From NCBI GenBank assembly GCA_003562605.1, contig PWUG01000030.1, forward strand, positions 1 through 11,177: a stretch of 11,177 nt of DNA, in the 5' to 3' direction. Shown in pieces: positions 1 to 7,474 of this stretch (position 1 is its first letter; each line of letters begins with the position of its first letter). Made by a program: the position numbers and the translations under genes. The notes beneath the pieces are model-generated. The model saw nothing but the letters and a program-made list of their open reading frames with translations, did no database searches and was not told the DNA's origin. Origin of the DNA: Syntrophomonadaceae bacterium. GTDB lineage: Bacteria > Bacillota_D > Dethiobacteria > DTU022.

Positions 1-543
1 GGCCTGATCAATGTCCTGGACCAGGTAAAAAACAAGGAAAACCAGGGCCAGTATGATCCAGGCCCGGGTTAACAAGTCCATCGATAATGCAGTTAAACCG
101 CGCAGCAACTGCTGAACGTTGCCTGGAGCCTGCCTGATGAACTGGTTGGAATACTCTATAAATGTTTCGGTGAGCTGCAGGTTGAAACGCTGGTCCAATT
201 CTTCCAATTCTGCTATCAGCGCCGGTAAATCCTGAATGAATTCTGAAGTCAGGAATATCAACAACTGTCTAACTTCGATGATTAATCCGGGAATCAGCAG
301 GTAAAATAACAGGGTTATAGCAACCAGTATAATCAGGGAGGATATCATAGCTGCCAACAGGGGTTTGAACCTGATACTGATCAGAAAAGCAACCAGTGGG
401 TTTATTATGTAGACAATAAAGACAGCGATAATAAAGATTGAGATGATTGGTGCCAGCTGAACCAGGGACCAAATCAAAATAAAAACTGCGGCGGCGAATA
501 AGACTATTTTCAGTGCCAGGCGAGTTTCCCGATCTTCAAACAC
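1..543 (-). CDS. AI-2E family transporter (YtvI/PerM-like permease), 5' part only
   Basis: This minus-strand reading frame stays open for 181 codons from a GTG at 543-541 to the window edge, so the 3' half is missing. AAGGAG (minus strand, bases 556-551) sits 7 bases before the GTG and supports this start. The product begins VFEDRETRLA. Hydrophobic segments lie near residues 10-28, 31-52 and 62-85, then a polar stretch with a short acidic helix (about 90-150), then another membrane segment near 160-176 ending in FYLVQD. This pattern of helices, soluble insert and helix fits the AI-2E exporter family (PF01594), whose members are inner-membrane transporters of varied or unknown substrate, some acting as Na+/H+ antiporters. 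Family is assigned from the pattern; the substrate cannot be inferred. The gene is divergent from dnaE. In Bacillus a family member (ytvI) lies near pyk, so the neighbourhood is plausible. Confidence 0.8.
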   Translation of the reverse strand, partial: MFEDRETRLALKIVLFAAAVFILIWSLVQLAPIISIFIIAVFIVYIINPLVAFLISIRFKPLLAAMISSLIILVAITLLFYLLIPGLIIEVRQLLIFLTSEFIQDLPALIAELEELDQRFNLQLTETFIEYSNQFIRQAPGNVQQLLRGLTALSMDLLTRAWIILALVFLVFYLVQDIDQA

Positions 544-569
544 GGTAAAACTCCTTCTATGATTTTTTG

Positions 570-598
570 TTGAGCAAATATAGCCAGTTTGTTAGAAT
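570..598 (+). promoter_or_regulatory. Sigma-A-type promoter candidate P1 for the dnaE operon
   Basis: TTGAGC at 570-575 and TAGAAT at 593-598 are separated by 17 bases, which is the preferred sigma-A spacing. A transcript from here would start near 605 and carry a leader of about 110 bases that includes the hairpin at 643-662. The elements are good but not perfect matches. Confidence 0.45.
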
Positions 599-611
599 TT
601 TAGCCAAGTTC

Positions 612-620
612 ATTGTACCA
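612..620 (-). promoter_or_regulatory. Extended -10 promoter candidate for the leftward transporter gene
   Basis: Read on the minus strand, these bases are TGGTACAAT, an extended -10 element (TGn plus TACAAT). The transporter start is about 70 bases downstream. No good -35 is seen; at 17-base spacing the -35 position falls in the T-run at 640-635. Predicted from sequence only. Confidence 0.5.
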
Positions 621-633
621 TATATTGCTGTTT

Positions 634-662
634 AAAAAAAGTGAAGTTTCCAAAGGAACTTC
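634..662 (-). terminator. Stem-loop with T-run, rho-independent terminator shape on the minus strand
   Basis: GAAGTTTCC (643-651) and GGAACTTC (655-662) form an 8-bp stem with one bulged T and an AAA loop. On the minus strand the stem is followed after a few bases by seven Ts (640-634), the shape of an intrinsic terminator. It would stop leftward transcripts coming from inside dnaE before they reach the transporter gene. On the plus strand there is no T-run after it, so it would only be a leader hairpin of a long dnaE transcript. Confidence 0.45.
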
Positions 663-682
663 CTCTGAATAAGTAGAAAGAA

Positions 683-691
683 TGATACAAT
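683..691 (+). promoter_or_regulatory. Extended -10 promoter candidate P2 for the dnaE operon
   Basis: TGATACAAT is an extended -10 element (TG, one base, TACAAT). No convincing -35 lies 16-18 bases upstream, as is common for extended -10 promoters. A start near 698 would give a leader of only about 20 bases before the dnaE TTG, just long enough to hold the GAGGT ribosome site at 706-710. Confidence 0.45.
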
Positions 692-716
692 ACAAATTGT
701 GAAATGAGGTTAAGCT

Positions 717-3700
717 TTGGTTGAGGTTAATTTTGTGCACCTGCACTGTCACAGTGAATATAGCCTTCTAGACGGCGCAGCAAGAGTCGACAAGATGATC
801 AGCAGGGCTGCCGAACTGGGTATGCCTGCCCTGGCCGTAACTGATCACGGAACGATGTTCGGGATTATTGATTTTTACCGGGCTGCAAAAGCGGCCGGGG
901 TCAAGCCTGTACTGGGCTGCGAGATATATGTTTCCCATCGATCCCGTTTCCAAAAAGAAGCAAAAAGGGATGATTCGCAGTACCACCTGGTTCTGCTTGC
1001 AGAAAATAATACCGGCTATCGAAACCTGATGCGCCTTGTCTCTGCAGGATACCTGGAAGGATTCTATTATAAGCCGCGAGTTGACCGGGAGCTGCTGGAA
1101 GAATGCAGTGAAGGCCTTATCGCCCTTAGCGCGTGCCTGGCCGGAGAAATACCGACGATGATAATTAATGGGCAGATCGATAAAGCCCGTGAAGCAGCCT
1201 GTTATTACCGCGATCTATTTGGACCTGATAATTTTTTCTTAGAGCTACATGATCACGGTATTCCGGAACAGAAAGCTGTCAACAAAGTCCTGGCAGAGAT
1301 TTCAAAGCAAGAAGGTATTCCGCTTGTTGCCTCCAACGATGTCCATTACCTCTCAAGGGAAGATGCTTTTGTCCACGATGTTCTCCTTTGCATCCAAACC
1401 GGTAAAACTGTAGATGAAACTGATCGGATGAAGTTTGAATCGCAGGAGTTTTATTTCAAAACAGCCACCGAAATGGCCAACCTTTTTTCCTTATACCCCG
1501 AGGCGATCAGCAACAGCCTCCGCATTGCGGAACGCTGCAATGTGGAAAAAGATTTTTCCCAGAGGCACCTGCCCGAATTCAGCCTGCCCGATGGGGTTGA
1601 TCCGAATATTTACCTTAAAGAACGATGTTATGAAGGTATGAGGTCACGTTATCAAGATATAACTCCGGAGATGGAGGAGAGGCTTGATTATGAGCTTCGG
1701 GTAATCCAGCAGATGGATTACTCCAACTATTTTTTAATTGTCTGGGATTTGATTGAGTATGCCAAAAAAGAGAAGGTTCTTGTCGGCCCGGGACGTGGCT
1801 CGGCTGCCGGCAGCCTTGTTGCTTATTGCCTTGGCATTACCAATATAGAGCCGTTGCAGCACAGCCTCTTATTTGAACGTTTCCTGAACCCGGAAAGAAT
1901 TTCGATGCCTGACATCGATATCGATTTTTGTGATGATAAGCGAGACCGGATTTTGCAGTATGTCTGCGATAAATATGGCCAGGAGCGTGTTGCACAGATT
2001 ATTACTTTCGGAACAATGGCCGCAAGGGCGGCAGTACGTGATGTCGGGAGAGCGCTGGCTATTCCCTATGTAGAAGTTGACAAGATTGCAAAGCTGATTC
2101 CAATGGAGCCTAAAATGACTATTGCCAGGGCTCTAAAGCAGAGTAAGGAACTGCAGACACTTTATAAGGAGGAAACCTACCGGCACCTGCTGGATACATC
2201 GATGGCCGTCGAGGGAATGCCCCGCCATGCTTCGACCCATGCCGCCGGGGTAGTAATAGCCAGGGAACCGCTTGTTAACTATGTGCCACTGTATAAGACT
2301 GCTGACAGCGCAGTGGTGACCCAGTTTCCGATGGGCACACTCGAAGATCTCGGCCTGTTGAAAATGGATTTTCTCGGTTTGAAAACACTGAGTATAATCG
2401 GCGAGGCTCTTGAGAATATCGAAAAAAGACATAATATATTGATAAATATTGATCAAATACCGCTTGATGACTGTGCAACTTATGAAATGCTCTCGCAAGG
2501 CGAAACTACGGGGACTTTCCAGCTGGAGAGCACGGGTATGCGGTCAGTGCTTCGGGAACTGCTGCCAAATAAATTTGAAGATATAATTGCCGTGGTTGCC
2601 CTGTACCGTCCGGGCCCGATGGAGCAAATCCCGGTTTTTATCCAAAGCAAACACGGGAAGAAACAGATCAAATATGCCCATCCTGTTCTCGAACCGATTT
2701 TAAATGAAACTTACGGGGTAATAGTTTACCAGGAGCAGATTATGGAAATAGCCGCACGCATGGCCGGCTTTACCCTGGGGCAGGCTGATTTGCTGCGCCG
2801 GGCAATCGGCAAAAAGAAGTTACAGATTCTCGATGAACAACAGGAACTGTTTATCAGCGGCTGCATGAATAACGGTTATTCGAAAGACCTGGCTGTTAAA
2901 ATCTATGACCTGATTCTGAAGTTTGCCTCTTACGGGTTCAACAAGTCGCATGCTGCTGCTTACGCCCTGATTGCATACCAAACAGCCTACCTGAAAGCTA
3001 ATTACCCGACAGAATATATGGCGGCCCTGATGACAGTATATTATTCCAACAGTGATAAAGTAGCCCTCTACATAGCAGACTGCAGGCGCATGGGTATCGA
3101 AGTTCTGCCGCCTGATATCAATGAAAGCGAAACTCATTTTACAGTGGTTGGCGAAAAGAGGCTTCGCTTCGGTTTGGCCGCTGTTAAAAACGTTGGGTTG
3201 GGTGCGATAGATTCAATAGTCAGGGCCAGGCAGGAGAAGCCCTTTGCTTCGATGCGTGATTTTGTATCACGCATCGATTTGCGCTCCTGCAACCGCAAGG
3301 GCTTGGAGAGCCTTGTTAAGTGCGGAGCTTTCGATTCACTCGGCGGCCACAGGGCGCAGTATCTGGCGGTTTTAGAAGATATGCTGGCCCAGGGCCAGGC
3401 GATCCAGCGTGAGCGGGAGAACGGACAATTATCGATGTTTTCATTAATGGAGACAAGCGTTCAGGAAGAACTGCTTACCGATAACCTTCCCGCAATAGGG
3501 CCTTTTACCGATAAAGAAAGGCTCTCTCTGGAAAAAGAGATGCTCGGTCTTTTTATCTCAGGCCATCCGCTTGAGCCTTACCGGGCCGTTTTGGAAAGAA
3601 TGCCGAAATTGATCAAATGTGCCGAACTGGGCGATGTAGGCGATAACCGCCAGGTGCAGGTAGGCGGCATTATCGTTGCTGTCCGCAGGTTTTATACTAA

Positions 3701-4166
3701 AAAAAATAAACAGATGGCTTTTGTAAAGCTCGAAGATCTGACCGGAGGGGTTGAACTGGTTATATTCCCCGATCTATTCGAGCGGCAGTCTGCGGTGCTC
3801 GAGGAAGATAATCTGGTCTTAGTCGAAGGCCGGACAGACTTCAAGGAAGAGGAAGATGTCAAGATAATTGTTGAATCATTGAAACCGTTAAACAGAGAAC
3901 AGAAGTATTTCCGCCTGATCATTGCTGAGAACCACGATCGAAAAGTTCTGGAAAGTTTAAAAGATACGCTCGTTGCAGAAAATGGTGAAGTCCCGGTCTG
4001 CCTGTATTTCAAAAAAGACAAGAAAACGCTGATGCTCGAAGAAGAGTACTGGGTTCGAGATCATCCTGCCTCTCGTGAACGCCTGGAAAACCTTCTTGGA
4101 CCGGGTTCTGTTATTGAATATGCCGGACACGGTGAATCAAAACAACCTGCAGGGGAGAGCAGATGA
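717..4166 (+). CDS. dnaE: DNA polymerase III subunit alpha (DnaE)
   Basis: This is the C-family replicative polymerase that extends DNA at the fork. At 1149 residues it is close to E. coli alpha (1160). The N-terminal PHP domain (about 5-210) keeps H8/H10/H12, D19, H44, E69, H90, C140, H178/H180 and D208/H210, so it may bind metals. The palm has GPGRGSAAG (357-365) and PDIDIDF (398-404), with D401 and D403 as probable catalytic aspartates; the third is D551 in KMDFLGL. Helix-hairpin-helix sequence lies near 815-880. QLSMF (904-908) resembles the internal beta-clamp motif, and an OB-fold spans about 978-1057. The start is TTG with GAGGT (706-710) six bases upstream. It heads a probable five-gene operon; its TGA overlaps the pfkA ATG. 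In Firmicutes that also have PolC, DnaE extends primers; PolC is not in this window. Confidence 0.97.
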   Translation: MVEVNFVHLHCHSEYSLLDGAARVDKMISRAAELGMPALAVTDHGTMFGIIDFYRAAKAAGVKPVLGCEIYVSHRSRFQKEAKRDDSQYHLVLLAENNTGYRNLMRLVSAGYLEGFYYKPRVDRELLEECSEGLIALSACLAGEIPTMIINGQIDKAREAACYYRDLFGPDNFFLELHDHGIPEQKAVNKVLAEISKQEGIPLVASNDVHYLSREDAFVHDVLLCIQTGKTVDETDRMKFESQEFYFKTATEMANLFSLYPEAISNSLRIAERCNVEKDFSQRHLPEFSLPDGVDPNIYLKERCYEGMRSRYQDITPEMEERLDYELRVIQQMDYSNYFLIVWDLIEYAKKEKVLVGPGRGSAAGSLVAYCLGITNIEPLQHSLLFERFLNPERISMPDIDIDFCDDKRDRILQYVCDKYGQERVAQIITFGTMAARAAVRDVGRALAIPYVEVDKIAKLIPMEPKMTIARALKQSKELQTLYKEETYRHLLDTSMAVEGMPRHASTHAAGVVIAREPLVNYVPLYKTADSAVVTQFPMGTLEDLGLLKMDFLGLKTLSIIGEALENIEKRHNILINIDQIPLDDCATYEMLSQGETTGTFQLESTGMRSVLRELLPNKFEDIIAVVALYRPGPMEQIPVFIQSKHGKKQIKYAHPVLEPILNETYGVIVYQEQIMEIAARMAGFTLGQADLLRRAIGKKKLQILDEQQELFISGCMNNGYSKDLAVKIYDLILKFASYGFNKSHAAAYALIAYQTAYLKANYPTEYMAALMTVYYSNSDKVALYIADCRRMGIEVLPPDINESETHFTVVGEKRLRFGLAAVKNVGLGAIDSIVRARQEKPFASMRDFVSRIDLRSCNRKGLESLVKCGAFDSLGGHRAQYLAVLEDMLAQGQAIQRERENGQLSMFSLMETSVQEELLTDNLPAIGPFTDKERLSLEKEMLGLFISGHPLEPYRAVLERMPKLIKCAELGDVGDNRQVQVGGIIVAVRRFYTKKNKQMAFVKLEDLTGGVELVIFPDLFERQSAVLEEDNLVLVEGRTDFKEEEDVKIIVESLKPLNREQKYFRLIIAENHDRKVLESLKDTLVAENGEVPVCLYFKKDKKTLMLEEEYWVRDHPASRERLENLLGPGSVIEYAGHGESKQPAGESR
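3249..3277. repeat. Perfect 12-bp inverted repeat with 5-base loop inside dnaE
   Basis: TCGATGCGTGAT (3249-3260), loop TTTGT, then ATCACGCATCGA (3266-3277) form a perfect 12-bp stem. It lies in codons for residues around FASMRDFVSRID (843-854), near the helix-hairpin-helix region. No T-run follows on the plus strand, so it is not a terminator. By base-count reasoning such a perfect 12-bp, short-loop stem is unlikely by chance in 11 kb. Confidence 0.85.
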
Positions 4167-5131
4167 TGGCACCAAAAATTGCAGTTTTAACCAGCGGTGG
4201 CGATGCTCCCGGCATGAATGCTGCTATACGGGCAGTCGTACGCAGGGCTATAAATAAGGGCTATGAGGTTTGCGGGATTCAAAGAGGTTATGCCGGGCTG
4301 TTTAACGGTAATCAGCTTGTAGCGCTGGGAATTGGCTCGGTAGCTGATATTATACATCGCGGCGGCACAATTTTATTGACCGCTCGCGCACCTGAAATGT
4401 TTCAACCTGAGAATCAGGATAAAGCGGCGGCGTTTTTAAAGGCGGAAGGTGTCGATGGACTTGTGATTATTGGTGGCGAGGGCACTTTTCAGGGTGCGAT
4501 GACCCTTGAAAAAAGAGGCATAAAAACAATCTGTGTGCCGGGGACAATTGATAATGATATTAACGGTACAGAGCTTACGATCGGATTTGATACTGCCGTC
4601 AACACGATCCTCGAAGCCGTTAACAGGCTTCGCGACACGGCTACATCGCATGAAAGGATATTTATTCTTGAAGTAATGGGCCGTCAAAATGGATACCTGG
4701 CCCTTGCTGCCGGTTTGGCCGGCGGGGCTGAATCGATCCTGGTGCCTGAAATAGAATATGATCTGGATCAAGTCAGCAGCAGGTTACTGAGAGGTATAAA
4801 GCGTCAAAAAACGCACAGCATTATTCTTGTAGCTGAAGGAGCAGCCGATGTCTATAAGGTAAAAAAAGAGATTAAAAGGCGAATTGATACAGAAATCAGG
4901 GTAACAGTTTTAGGCCATATCCAGCGCGGCGGCAGCCCCAGTGCAGTAGATCGGCTATTGGGCAGCCGTATGGGTTCAGCAGCGGTAGATTTACTGCACG
5001 AAGGCAAAAGAGGCCTCTTTACGGCAGTCAGGGGAGAAACTATTACTGCAAAGCCACTGGAAGAATGTTTTGAAACGGCCAAGCCCTTTCCGGAAGACTT
5101 ATACAACCTGGCCCTGGTATTGTCAAGGTAG
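4163..5131 (+). CDS. pfkA: 6-phosphofructokinase, ATP type
   Basis: It phosphorylates fructose 6-phosphate to fructose 1,6-bisphosphate, the committed step of glycolysis, in the cytoplasm. The 322 residues match bacterial PfkA. Visible motifs are GGDAPGMN (12-19), R75 in TARAPE, PGTIDND (126-132) with the base D130, MGR (172-174), E225 and HIQRGGSPS (252-260). G107 and G127 stand where PPi-dependent enzymes have Asp and Lys, so ATP is the expected donor. The metal-site motif reads GGEGT (104-108), not the usual GGDGS. Effector-site R23, R27, R214 and K216 are kept, but the position matching E. coli R54 appears to be I57. The ATG at 4163 overlaps the dnaE stop (ATGA), and GGAG (4154-4157) precedes it by 5 bases. 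The next codon, ATG at 4166, is an equally plausible start. Confidence 0.96.
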   Translation: MMAPKIAVLTSGGDAPGMNAAIRAVVRRAINKGYEVCGIQRGYAGLFNGNQLVALGIGSVADIIHRGGTILLTARAPEMFQPENQDKAAAFLKAEGVDGLVIIGGEGTFQGAMTLEKRGIKTICVPGTIDNDINGTELTIGFDTAVNTILEAVNRLRDTATSHERIFILEVMGRQNGYLALAAGLAGGAESILVPEIEYDLDQVSSRLLRGIKRQKTHSIILVAEGAADVYKVKKEIKRRIDTEIRVTVLGHIQRGGSPSAVDRLLGSRMGSAAVDLLHEGKRGLFTAVRGETITAKPLEECFETAKPFPEDLYNLALVLSR

Positions 5132-5146
5132 CAAAAAATAAATTCA

Positions 5147-5164
5147 GGGGTTAGGGGTTTGGGG
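5147..5164 (+). repeat. Three G4 tracts in tandem 7-base units between pfkA and pyk
   Basis: GGGG occurs at 5147-5150, 5154-5157 and 5161-5164 in exact 7-base register (GGGGTTA, GGGGTTT, GGGGAAA), starting 15 bases after the pfkA stop. Only three four-G tracts are present, so a full four-tetrad quadruplex needs another strand or tract; a two-tetrad fold is possible. No function is shown. Confidence 0.7.
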
Positions 5165-5228
5165 AAAGAATTACTTTTTTCTGTATATGAATTCCGGCAT
5201 ATGGATTCCTTTCTCCGACACATAATTT

Positions 5229-5235
5229 GGGAGGT
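5229..5235 (+). promoter_or_regulatory. Ribosome binding site that fixes the pyk start
   Basis: GGGAGGT lies 7 bases before ATG 5243. It is the strongest Shine-Dalgarno match nearby and favours 5243 over the in-frame upstream TTG at 5159, which would add 28 residues unlike any pyruvate kinase N-terminus. Confidence 0.85.
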
Positions 5236-5242
5236 TGAGGCA

Positions 5243-6991
5243 ATGAGGCGAACAAAAATTGTTTGCACCATCGGACCGAGTATAGATTCTGAAGAAAGGA
5301 TCGAAAAGCTTATCGGGGCAGGGATGGATGTGGCAAGGCTAAACCTATCACATGGCAGCAGAGAAGATCATCTTCGCCGCCTTAAGATGATCCGGGAAAT
5401 CAGTGCCGGTTTACACAGGAATATCGGGTTTTTATTCGATACACGCGGTCCCGAAGTTAGAACCGGCGACCTCGATGAGGATTATGTGGTTCTCAAAGAC
5501 GGGCAGGAGTTTGTTTTGACAACAGAACCTGTTGTCGGAAACAGCCAAAAGGTTTCTGTTACTTATAAAGAACTGCACAGCGATCTAAAACCGGGCTGCA
5601 TGGTTCTGATCGATGACGGCCTGATTAGTTTAGAAGTTATAGAAGTGTCCGGTCGGGAAATTTTATGCCGCGTATTACACGGTGGCGAGCTTCGCAGTTA
5701 TAAAGGTTTAAATACCCCGGGAACAAGAATTAATTTACCTGCGATTAGTGAAGAAGATCACGAAGACATCAAAGCAGCCCTTGAAAATGATGTTGACTTT
5801 CTGGCTGCTTCATTTACCCGCGGCAGCGATGATATTCTTGAAATCAGGCGCCTGGTTGAAAAAAGCAGCGGCAGTATAATGATCCTGGCTAAGATTGAAA
5901 GCAGGGAAGGGGTAGAAAACTACGATCAGATCCTGGAGGTATCAGACGGTATAATGGTAGCGCGTGGTGACCTGGGGGTTGAAATACCACCGGAAGAAGT
6001 ACCGTTGCTGCAAAAACATTTTATAAAAAAGTGCAATAATGTGGGCAAACCGGTAATTACCGCAACCCAGATGCTCGACAGTATGATTCGTAACCCGCGC
6101 CCAACAAGAGCTGAGGCCAGTGATGTGGCCAATGCTATTTTTGATGGCACCGATGCTGTGATGCTTTCAGGAGAAACCGCAATTGGACGTTTCCCGATTG
6201 AAGCGGTCGAAACGATGGGCCGTATTGCCGAAAGAACCGAGGAGGGGCTCGATTTTAAGAGAATTATGGAAGAATTGAGTACGACGATGAGAAAAACTGT
6301 AACCGGTGCAATCAGCTACAGCACAAGCCGTGTGGCCTATGAGTTGGAGGCAGATGCAATAATTACAGCCACGCAATCAGGTCATACTGCAAGAATGGTC
6401 TCAAAGTATAAGCCACGGGCGCCGATTGTTGCTGTAACTTCACGGAGGCAGGTCGCATCCCAACTGACTCTGACCTGGGGTGTCCATGCCGTAATATGCC
6501 CGCCGGCCAAATCAACGGATGATATGTTTCTAAGCGCAATCCAGGTTTCGCTTAATGAAGGGCTGATCAAGGACGGTAACCTGGTAGTTATTACTGCGGG
6601 TGTGCCTGTCGGAGTATCCGGAACTACGAACCTGTTAAGAGTTGAAACGGTGGGGGAGGTTATCGTGAGAGGAACCGGTATCGGAAAATCGGCAATAAGC
6701 GGTACTGCCCGCATAGTGAAAAATGAAAGTGATCTTGAAAAATTTAAAGAAGGCGAGATCCTGATTACCGGATCTACCAACAGTAATTACATGTCGGCCA
6801 TAAAAAAAGCGGCAGTCCTGGTTACAGAAGAAGGCGGCCTTACGTCGCATGGAGCGATCGTAGCGATTAACCTCGGCAAACCAGCTGTAGTCGGTGTGGA
6901 GCAGGCTGTAGAGATAATTAAAACCGGTGAGATTATTACTGTCGATGCCATCAGGGGCCAGATCTACCGGGGCAAAGCAAATGTACTTTAA
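5243..6991 (+). CDS. pyk: Pyruvate kinase with C-terminal PEP-utilizing domain
   Basis: It transfers phosphate from phosphoenolpyruvate to ADP, giving pyruvate and ATP, the last glycolytic step. From ATG 5243 it has 582 residues, the length of the long Bacillus-type enzymes. The N-terminus MRRTKIVCTIGPS is standard. The barrel shows R32/N34/S36 in ARLNLSHG, FDTRGPE (65-71), catalytic K217 in ILAKIE, metal-binding E219 and D243 in ARGDLG, and T275. The B domain spans about 70-170. The regulatory C domain runs to about 470. The extra C-terminal domain (about 475-580) carries TSH (534-536) like the phosphohistidine motif of PPDK and EI. The gap from pfkA is 111 bases and the gap to the next gene 47, with no terminator seen, so cotranscription is likely. 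In B. subtilis this domain affects activity and has a genetic link to replication. Confidence 0.97.
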   Translation: MRRTKIVCTIGPSIDSEERIEKLIGAGMDVARLNLSHGSREDHLRRLKMIREISAGLHRNIGFLFDTRGPEVRTGDLDEDYVVLKDGQEFVLTTEPVVGNSQKVSVTYKELHSDLKPGCMVLIDDGLISLEVIEVSGREILCRVLHGGELRSYKGLNTPGTRINLPAISEEDHEDIKAALENDVDFLAASFTRGSDDILEIRRLVEKSSGSIMILAKIESREGVENYDQILEVSDGIMVARGDLGVEIPPEEVPLLQKHFIKKCNNVGKPVITATQMLDSMIRNPRPTRAEASDVANAIFDGTDAVMLSGETAIGRFPIEAVETMGRIAERTEEGLDFKRIMEELSTTMRKTVTGAISYSTSRVAYELEADAIITATQSGHTARMVSKYKPRAPIVAVTSRRQVASQLTLTWGVHAVICPPAKSTDDMFLSAIQVSLNEGLIKDGNLVVITAGVPVGVSGTTNLLRVETVGEVIVRGTGIGKSAISGTARIVKNESDLEKFKEGEILITGSTNSNYMSAIKKAAVLVTEEGGLTSHGAIVAINLGKPAVVGVEQAVEIIKTGEIITVDAIRGQIYRGKANVL

Positions 6992-7038
6992 GCTAATGTA
7001 TACCTGCAAAAATATTCCAATCCGGGAGAAGAAGCGCA

Positions 7039-7461
7039 TTGAAAAGAAACCAGGCAACTGTAAGGGTTCGTTACGAGGAAACCGATCAAATGGGCGTCGC
7101 CTACCATGCTAAATACTTAGTCTGGTTTGAGATTGGCAGGACGGAACTAATGAGAAGCATCGACCTCCCATATATCGAATTTGAAAAAAGCAAGCTGTTC
7201 CTGCCGGTGCTCAAGGCTTATTGTGAATATAAGCATGCAGCCAGGTATGACGATGAGTTAACAATCAAAACAAGGCTCGAAAGTCTGCAGAACGTTCGCC
7301 TGACTTTTAATTACGATATTTTTCGAGAGGGTAAGCTTATAGCCCGGGGTTATACTGAACATGCCTTTATGAATGAGAAGGGTCGTCCGGTAGCTTTGAA
7401 AAAATTCAGCCCATTTTTATGGAACAGATTATGCCAGGCCCTGGGCAATCTCAGAGACTGA
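7039..7461 (+). CDS. YbgC/FadM-family acyl-CoA thioesterase (hotdog fold)
   Basis: The 140-residue product has the 4HBT hotdog pattern: VRYEETDQMGVAYHAKYL (10-27) with the probable catalytic D16, followed by FEIGRTELMR on the long central helix, a middle strand region with VLKAYCEYKHAARYDDEL, and a C-terminal RGYTEHAFMNEKGRP strand pair. Enzymes of this family hydrolyse acyl-CoA thioesters to free acid and CoA; chain-length preference cannot be read here. The start is TTG at 7039 with GGGAG (7024-7028) ten bases upstream. It lies 47 bases after pyk and 13 bases before the deacetylase gene, so it is likely in the same transcript. Such a gene could recycle CoA or clear stalled acyl-CoAs, which is inference. 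Family assignment is firm; the physiological substrate is unknown. Confidence 0.9.
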   Translation: MKRNQATVRVRYEETDQMGVAYHAKYLVWFEIGRTELMRSIDLPYIEFEKSKLFLPVLKAYCEYKHAARYDDELTIKTRLESLQNVRLTFNYDIFREGKLIARGYTEHAFMNEKGRPVALKKFSPFLWNRLCQALGNLRD

Positions 7462-7464
7462 AGT

Positions 7465-7470
7465 GAGGGG
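7465..7470 (+). promoter_or_regulatory. Ribosome binding site that selects ATG 7475 over GTG 7463
   Basis: GAGGGG precedes ATG 7475 by four bases (its GAGG core by six). The in-frame GTG at 7463 has no purine-rich site in front of it and would itself overlap this signal. Confidence 0.7.
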
Positions 7471-7474
7471 AAAA

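Noticed and set aside
1914..1925. 12-base palindrome ATCGATATCGAT
   Set aside because: It comes from the repeated GAT ATC codons of the catalytic DIDID motif and needs no other explanation.
5159..5242. 28-codon in-frame extension of pyk from a TTG at 5159
   Set aside because: Pyruvate kinases begin at the RRTKIVCTIGPS segment, and GGGAGGT sits correctly before ATG 5243. The extension overlaps the G-tract repeat and resembles no known N-terminus.
4852..5271. 139-codon minus-strand open frame across the pfkA end and pyk start
   Set aside because: It runs antisense to two well-supported genes and shows no domain-like pattern.
7463..7474. GTG start of the deacetylase at 7463
   Set aside because: No ribosome site precedes it, and it overlaps the GAGGGG that serves ATG 7475.
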